Assembly: GCF_001638985.1 (NCBI RefSeq)
Contig: NW_017265135.1
Coordinates: 3,247,545-3,311,544, forward strand
Source of the DNA: Phycomyces blakesleeanus NRRL 1555(-)
Lineage: Eukaryota; Mucoromycota; Mucoromycetes; Mucorales; Phycomycetaceae
DNA: 64,000 bases
Direction: 5' to 3'
The position numbers were made by a program, and so were the translations under genes. Shown in pieces: positions 57,314-64,000 of this stretch; position 1 is the stretch's first letter; every line of letters begins with the position of its first letter. Below the pieces are notes generated by a model. That model was not told the origin of the DNA and searched no databases. It was given only the letters and a program-made list of their open reading frames with translations.

Positions 57314-59975
57314 TTATTCGAAGATCAAATCATAGTATTCAAGAATTGTGTGAACTACACAAACATTGTATTGCATCTCAGCCAGTCGCCTATTATCCTG
57401 TTCAGTGGGTGATCCTTGTCTTGGGTCGTCTGTATCATTTCCCATAAGAGTGAGACCAAATATAGTCGCTAGATTACTTATTCCCATTCGATTGTGTTCC
57501 TCGTTTGCTTGTATCCTTTGTTTATGTTAATTAATCTAGCTTTATTAAAATGATATATTGGGCTTACTTGTTTAAATGGCACATGAGATGTTTCAGCGTA
57601 GAATAATGCGCATCCGATAGTTCATTAATTAGGGTGTGGAATGCCAATACTCTTTTTCGTTCATCTCCAATCTCAACTTATCCAAGAACAACCAAGCCAA
57701 TTTTTGTGAGCATCTTATTTGTGTATGAATGTATTTGTAGGACAAAATTAGCCGCTTCTTACTTGCTTTACTGATAAAATCATTGTACATGTGCCGAGGC
57801 AATAAAGGGTCAGGTAATTCACGAAACCACAGCTTTAACACACTGGTTATATTGTTTACATCGCACATATACTCCTCAGAATTGAAATCAACGGCATTGG
57901 CGTCTAAGCTAGAATATCAAAACAATGTTTCTCAAGATAATGTAATAAATGATGCACTTGCCTCGATCAAATGCTGTTTTAAGCTTGAGAATCTGACTGT
58001 TTGTTCCGGATAGACGGTATATACCAGTACTGTGGAGACCATACAATTCAACCGCTGCTGTACACTTAAGAACAATTAAGGGCACTTCTGCGCCTGTACG
58101 TTCCATCAGCTCATCCAGAGATACACCAAACACAGGGTTTGGATTCAATACTTGAAGTGCAGAGGCAGACTAGTAAACATATAAGTGTGTGTGTATATAT
58201 TAGACTAAATTTGCTAATATTAGTTAGGCTTGTAATATTTATTATTTTACCATACTGTATTCCCTAAATGGAATATCAAGTTTTTGAACCTTTGCCACGC
58301 GTGCTTGACAAGATTGAATATATCCATTAAGATCGCCAACATGGTCAATTTTTTCGGCCAGCGATCGCAGTCCATCTCCTAGAAAATATTTATTAAAGCT
58401 GACTGTTAGCTTCTTTGATAGGTTGTGTATGTGTGTGTAGAACAGTGTCAATAATACAAGGAAAGAAATTTACCGTCTTCAGGGTCGATCTCCATACCAT
58501 CCGATACCAGTGCTTGCTCAAATCGATAGGCATATCGAGCAAGCTGATACCTCATCGCAACACAACACTCGTCCCCTACTGCCTTGAGATCCTAAAAAAA
58601 ATACACAGCAAATACATATTGATACATATATGCATACGCACATAGTTGTCACAACGTGAATATACAAACTACTTTACGGTAATGATCTTTGGAAGGTGAA
58701 CGGTATAGTATTCATTTCGACTTTGGTTGGTAAGCTTTAACTGGTGACGGTAAGCTTGATCTGCTATTCCAGCCTTTGTACGTGCCTCTTCTTCTATTTT
58801 ACCCAACTGTATATACATATGTAACAAAATAAAACACAATACACATGGGTTAAATTTAAACTGCTACAACAATTTATTCAAACATACCTGTGCTTGAGTT
58901 TTGTTTGATTTGAAGATCGCCTTCTTGGTAACGGCTACAGTCTCGCCATTCTTTTGCAATATAGCCTTTTCCCACTCCTCGCTCATTTGGTCATACCTTT
59001 GTTTGACCTATTGCATCTAGATCAGCATATTCTCCTTTCCTCCTGACTTTTTTTTTCCTTTTACCTTTTCAAGAGCTATATCTGCGTCTCCTAGCAATTT
59101 CTCGTGCTTGATTCCCAAGTCTTTGATCTAAATTCAATTTATAATAAAGTCTATGTTATAAGGGAATATATTTCAGAAATGTGCTTTTCGACTTACCTGC
59201 TTTCGTTCCTTTTCTGTGTCTCGGTGTAGAAATAAGAGGTCATCCGAAATATCGACAATGTCCTGAGAAAATCTAACTCGATTTTCTCCCACTTTTTCAT
59301 GTACCTTGAGATAGGAAGACCATGAATCTGACAAGGTTCTTTGCACACAATAACTAAAGTAAGTTTGTCATATATGTATATGTAGATATGTACATGGCGT
59401 ATTATTTAGGCAAAAAATAAGAACATCCGATATTCGACCTCACCCTGTGCGAAGTGGTGCTTTATCAACTGTCTCTGACATTGTTTGCGTAAGTTTTATC
59501 ATTTGTCTTCCATATTCCTCTTCAATCAAAGCGCGTTTCTTCAGGAAGAATGATATGTCCTTAAATATTTGTTGAGCATAAGGTAGAAGTATTAGACTCT
59601 CTGGTTATTTAAAAGATCTTAATTCTTGATGGGCAGTTATGTATGTATTTTTACTTTACTTTGACCGTCTGCATATCTTGCTTGACCTTGTCCAACAAGC
59701 ACGCATTTCCAAGCTGCCACAACACAAGAAAGAAATTAATTATTATATTCTCCTTTCTTGTGTGTACACACATGTATTCTTTGTCTGTCTTCATTACTCG
59801 ATCTATTTAGCTTGTGAACAGTACAGCAAAAACCTATTACCTCCATATCTATCAATTGGGAGACCGCGTCTGAACTCTCTAAGCTGTTTTCAAATCGATC
59901 ATTTGTATTAGTGGTCGACTTAGCAGCCTCCTTGGTTGAAACATGGCCATTGAGCTTAGGTTCCTCAATTGTCAT
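57314..59975 (-). CDS. F-BAR/RhoGAP protein (RGD1-like)
   Basis: Binds curved membrane through an F-BAR domain and switches off Rho GTPases. Thirteen exons (59975-59841, 59713-59660, 59559-59444, 59353-59197, 59127-59065, 59007-58888, 58806-58678, 58591-58474, 58378-58251, 58169-57962, 57903-57763, 57676-57568, 57515-57314) join in phase to 559 residues. The F-BAR part has DISFFLKKRALIEEEYGRQM, HEKVGENRVRFSQDIVDI, RYDQMSEEWEKAI, ADQAYRHQLKLTNQ and ARYAYRFEQALVSDG. The RhoGAP part has VFGVSLDELMERTG, LHSTGIYRLSGTNSQ (Arg finger), LKLWFRELPDPLLPRHMY, HTLINELSDAHYSTLKHLM, NRMGISNLATIFGLTLMG and YNVCVVHTILEYYDLIFE. Intron 10 uses a GC donor (CGAG|GCAAGT). Closest to yeast Rgd1 by domain order. 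Confidence 0.9.
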
Positions 59976-60260
59976 AGTAAAACTAAAGAATTAAATCAAG
60001 ATAGTTTTCTTTTAAAAAAAAAAGCTTTAGAGGAAAGAGAAAGATGAGATAATAAAAAAAAAGACAGATCCACCAAGAATAGGGGAAAGAATATATATCC
60101 ATATTTGGAGTGTACCAAAATGCAGACTGCTCAACCACCGCCCGTCCAAAAAGGGAGAAGCCAAGCCACCACAAATATGTATGTGTGCGCAAAACCGAGC
60201 ATAATTTATCGAAAAGAAAAAAGGGGGAGTTTTTTTTTTGAAGTCATCGCAGAAACGATC
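59976..60260. promoter_or_regulatory. Divergent promoter of RGD1-like and DBP10
   Basis: 285 bp with A-runs. AGATGAGATAA at about 60042 contains the GATGAG core of the PAC element, which is typical of ribosome-biogenesis promoters in yeasts and would fit DBP10. Its role in this lineage is inference. An ATG at 60120, in frame with DBP10, would add 47 residues; I prefer the ATG at 60261. Confidence 0.35.
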
Positions 60261-63200
60261 ATGGCACCCAAAAAACCTACAAACAAGACGGCAAAAAAGC
60301 CTACAACCTCTATCAAGGTGGCTAACAAGAAGATCAATAAGATCGGAAAGACCAACAAAACCAACAAGATCAACCGAGCCATCAAACGCGAATCAAAACC
60401 CAAGACAGAAGAACCAGTAACAAAAGCCCCGGTTGAGCGATCCAAGACGAAGCAGAGACGTCAAGAATACCAAAAGAAAAAGTTTTCTAAAACAAAGGAA
60501 GAAGAAGAAGATTCTGATTTCGAGATCGTTCCTCGCAAACCCACCGCACAAACCACTAACAACAATGATATTGACGATGAAGATTCGGATCTCGAGATGG
60601 ATATGTTTAGTAGCTTGACAACTGCCCCCGCCGCTCAACCTGCCGTTCGTGTAGCTGCTTCTACTCCTAAGCCAGCACCTATTACCATGGAAGATAGTGA
60701 CGATAGTGGTGATGAAGCCAAGTTTATTGCCACCGAGACTTTGGCTGCAAACCGTAAAAACAAAAAATCAGGTGGCTTCCAATCCATGGGTCTTAGCCAT
60801 CCTATTTACAAAGCTATTCTTCACAAGGGATTTAAGGTTCCTACTCCCATTCAGCGTAGATGTATTCCTCTTGTGATGCAGGGTGACGATGTTGTGGGTA
60901 TGGCTCGTACAGGTTCCGGAAAGACCGCTGCTTTCCTGATCCCTATGTTGGAGCGCCTCAAGACTCACTCGGCCAAGGTTGGTGCTAGAGGTTTGGTACT
61001 TTCACCCTCCCGTGAACTGGCCCTCCAGACCCAAAAGGTCTGCAAGGAACTCGGAAAGTACACTGATATCCGCAGTTGCTCGCTTGTTGGTGGTGACAGT
61101 TTGGATGATCAGTTCAATATGATTGCAAGCAACCCCGATATTCTGATCGCTACTCCTGGTCGTTTGCTCCATTTGGCTGTTGAAATGGAACTGGATTTGC
61201 GCACTATCGAGTATGTTGTTTTTGATGAAGCTGATCGTCTTTTCGAGATGGGTTTTGCTGTCCAATTACACGAAATTCTTTCTCGCTTGCCTCCCAGTCG
61301 CCAGACTCTCCTTTTTTCTGCCACTCTTCCCAAGATGTTGGTAGACTTTGCCAAGGCTGGTCTCCAAGAACCTACTCTCGTCCGTTTGGATGTGGATACC
61401 AAGATCAGTAGAGATCTTGAAATGGCCTTCTTTGCAGTCAAGGAAGTCGAGAAGGAAGCTGCTCTTTTGTACCTGTTGCGCTCTGTGATTAAGCTCCCTA
61501 AGAAACCTATGGTAGATGATAGCGTGTTATTTGACAAGAAGCACAAGAAAAAGCGCCAAGTTGCCACCGTTGATGACCACCAGACAATTCTCTTTGTGTC
61601 TACAAAGCATCACGTCGAATACCTTTCTACTATTCTGACCATGTCAGGCTACAATGTGTCTTATGTCTATGGTTCTCTTGATCAAACCGCACGTAACATC
61701 CAAATCACTCGTTTCCGTACTGGTATTACCAACCTTTTGGTCGTAACAGATGTTGCTGCTCGTGGTATTGATATTCCCATTCTTGAGAACGTCATCAACT
61801 ACGATTTCAGCGGCTCATCCAAGGTTTTCGTGCATCGTGTCGGTCGTGCTGCTCGTGCCGGTCGTCGCGGTTGGGCTTATTCTTTGGTCACATCCGAGGA
61901 GTTGCCTTACCTAGTTGATCTTGAACTCTTCTTGACCCGTCCTTTGGTGGTCGGAAGCTCGACTAAAAAGAAGCCTGATTACACTACTGAGTTGGTGATT
62001 GGTTCTTTGCCCAAGGACTCTTTGAACGATGATATCTCGTGGGTGTTCCAACGTGTTGAGGAGGATGCTGGTCTCCAGGGTCTCCAAAAGACCGCCATTA
62101 ATGCATTTGGACTTTATAACCGTACTAAACCCCGTGCTGCTCCCGAGAGTTACACCCGTGCCAAAAAGGTGATGAAGAGTGAAGCTTATTTGGAAATGCA
62201 CCCCTTATTAAGTAAGTTTTGCGCAGAAAAAAAAAGAATGCGAATAATTAAAATATAATATATTAATGTCCTGTATTTTTCCTTCTTCTAACAAAAAAAA
62301 AGTTAATGAGGAAAACAGCAGTGCACCAGAACAGGAGCGCCTGGCTTTGATTAACCAGATTTCCGGGTTCCGTCCTGCTGAGGTAAGATACAAAAGGAAG
62401 AATAAAAAATGTTTATAGAGCACAAGTATTGATATATGATGTGATGGTATAAAAATATAGACCATCTTTGAGGTTGGTCAGCGTGGTATCAAGAAGGCTA
62501 CTGCTGGTACTCTTGTAATGCGTCAGCGTAGAGAGACTGTCGGCAGCATTATTAATGCACAGCGTACACAAAAAGCTGCCGCTAAAGCAGCAGAGCAGAC
62601 CAAGGAGAAGGCTGAGGCAGATAAAGAAGATTTGGGTGAAGATGTCGACGAAGAAGAACTTGCATCAGCATTTCACATTCCCAGCAAGAAAGAGAAAAGT
62701 AAGCTAGTATTTTTTTCTCTTACTGAAAACAAAATAGATACTTACTCAATTTTACTTCTCCAGAAACCAAAACATCTTACCGTGATGAGCAATTCTATAT
62801 TGACTATACTCAGAAGGATGCTAACACTGAACGTGGTTACTCCATGAACACCACCGGTAACTTTATGGAACAAGCTGCCAAGGCCCAACTTGACTTGATT
62901 GGTGATGAAAACGATACCATGACCTCCAACAAGAACCAATTGAGATGGGATGCCAAGAAGAAGAACTTCGTCAAGGGTATGGGTATTGGTTCAGACAACA
63001 AGAAGATGATCCGTACCGAAAGTGGTGCTTTGATTTCGGCTTCGTTTAAGAGCGGACGATTCAACGAATGGAGTAAGAAGACACATATTGATCTGCCCCG
63101 TGCTGGTGAGCAAGAGCTGGCATCTGCACGCAACATGAACCAGAAGAAGTTCCGTCATCAACGTAACGACGAAGCTAAACCCCTTGATCCTCTTGCTCTG

Positions 63201-63446
63201 GATTACGACCGTAAGATGAAGAAGCGCCAGAGTGGTCAGCCAGATCAACCTCAACGCGGTGAAAACAAGGCCGGAAACAAGGCTGGTGGTAAAGCACCTA
63301 TGGGTCAGAAACGTGTTGGCGGTCGTAACGTACGCAGTGAATTGAAGAACGCAAGTCAGATCCGTAAGGGTCGTGTTGAAAAAGACAAAAGAAAGGAGAA
63401 GTCGAACCGCTCGCCCAAGAAGGGTGGTTACAAGGGAAAGCGTTAG
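60261..63446 (+). CDS. DBP10: DEAD-box RNA helicase DBP10 (DDX54), 60S biogenesis
   Basis: Nucleolar helicase of early pre-60S particles. Exons 60261-62211, 62303-62382, 62461-62698 and 62764-63446 give 983 residues. The N-terminus is Lys/Thr-rich, then acidic ([14 protein letters not shown]). Helicase motifs are [15 protein letters not shown] (Q), [72 protein letters not shown] and [11 protein letters not shown]. The C-terminal DBP10CT region includes [20 protein letters not shown] and LDLIGDEND, followed by a basic tail ([14 protein letters not shown]). Length, the GRAARAGR variant of the last motif and the DBP10CT domain set it apart from other DEAD-box proteins. It starts at the second in-frame ATG, where the sequence becomes Lys-rich as in orthologues. 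Confidence 0.94.
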
Positions 63447-63890
63447 AAATCATAATAATATTACATCGTTTTAGACATTTTGCTATACTCTATTTTTTTT
63501 ACTTCTTTATTTTCTTTCTTTCTCTATTTCTCTTTACTCAAACAAGGCATTTCCCTTTTTGTATTTATTTCTTCGACTTTCATGTATAAAAAAAAAGCAC
63601 ATCCTCAACATTGTATGTCAATATCCATGCACCTTTAATATTTCCAATAGATTATTGCTCTTTTCTTTTTCTGTATTGAATTTTAGTTTGATTTGCTTAG
63701 CTCTATTGATTTAAATAAGGCTTATCAAAGTATAGTGGATATTTCCTTAGGACATTATAAAGGTTTATTCTATTCTATACTTTGTACGTATATCTTACAT
63801 TGAAACACAGCTATATTCAAATGAGATTTAAATACATAGACAACCAAAACAAGATAATTTATTAGAGCTTTTTCTTAAAAAGAATAACTT
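63447..63890. other. 3' region of DBP10 and spacer
   Basis: T-rich 3' sequence followed by AT-rich spacer. No gene seen. Confidence 0.4.
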
Positions 63891-64000
63891 CTACAAGCCG
63901 ACGTTGTATTTTTTGACATGTTTACATCTAAATACTACATAACCTCCATAAACATCCTCTTTCCAGGATGCTTTTGATGTCAAATCCTCCAAGTAATCAC
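63891..64000 (-). CDS. C-terminal end of an unknown gene, cut by the window edge
   Basis: Thirty-five codons are open from the window edge to TAG at 63891: DYLEDLTSKASWKEDVYGGY, then VVFRCKHVKKYNVGL. The composition looks like protein and unlike the AT spacer beside it. I do not recognise the family. The gene continues to the right of the window. Confidence 0.45.
   Translation of the reverse strand, partial: DYLEDLTSKASWKEDVYGGYVVFRCKHVKKYNVGL

Noticed and set aside
60120..60260. Upstream in-frame ATG for DBP10
   Set aside because: The added residues do not resemble DBP10 N-termini and lie in likely promoter/leader sequence; the ATG at 60261 begins the Lys-rich start typical of the family.

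Overview
The window is nuclear DNA of an early-diverging filamentous fungus, most likely Mucoromycotina and possibly close to Phycomyces (a guess from protein style, not a search). The evidence is short spliceosomal introns in nearly every gene, very AT-rich spacers full of microsatellites, a codon-biased mitochondrial citrate synthase, fungal housekeeping genes (ATG29, PAM18, NSA2, DBP8, DBP10, SEC17, RPN13, auxilin-like SWA2) and a heavy load of DNA transposons and LINEs. Reading frames were joined by hand at GT..AG (twice GC..AG) borders, so exon ends are predictions.

Left third (1-18.6 kb) is a nest of mobile elements. Two convergent CACTA/Tnp2-like transposase genes, both broken by in-frame stops, occupy 1-5.1 kb. 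A pair of degenerate direct repeats that look like LTRs follows (5.19-6.61 kb). A LINE lies on the minus strand at 6.7-11.9 kb. Its second reading frame is open for 3.8 kb except for eight codons, every one of them TGA. Directly upstream is a Mutator-like (MULE) transposase gene (11.9-15.2 kb) that appears to be spliced through tiny exons into an OTU-like cysteine protease domain. Next come a G-rich tandem/inverted repeat block, a decayed Myb/SANT gene and an intact three-exon PIF/Harbinger transposase (16.9-18.2 kb).

From 18.8 kb the window is mostly host genes: OHCU decarboxylase (urate breakdown), citrate synthase, ATG29 (autophagy), a PA2G4/EBP1 homologue divergent from DBP8, a ThrE-type membrane transporter, PAM18 (mitochondrial import), NSA2 (60S biogenesis) and an auxilin-like UBA-TPR-J protein. 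A second decayed island (41.8-44.4 kb) holds a C2H2 protein gene and an unrecognised gene, both with in-frame stops.

The right part carries a MAP kinase kinase, an alpha-arrestin, a probably mitochondrial tRNA m1A58 methyltransferase, a gene-poor 2.4 kb stretch, alpha-SNAP (SEC17), RPN13, an F-BAR/RhoGAP protein, divergent DBP10, and the end of an unknown minus-strand gene at the right edge. Several neighbours serve ribosome biogenesis (PA2G4, DBP8, NSA2, DBP10), but they are not an operon. The two head-to-head pairs, PA2G4/DBP8 and RGD1-like/DBP10, probably share promoters.
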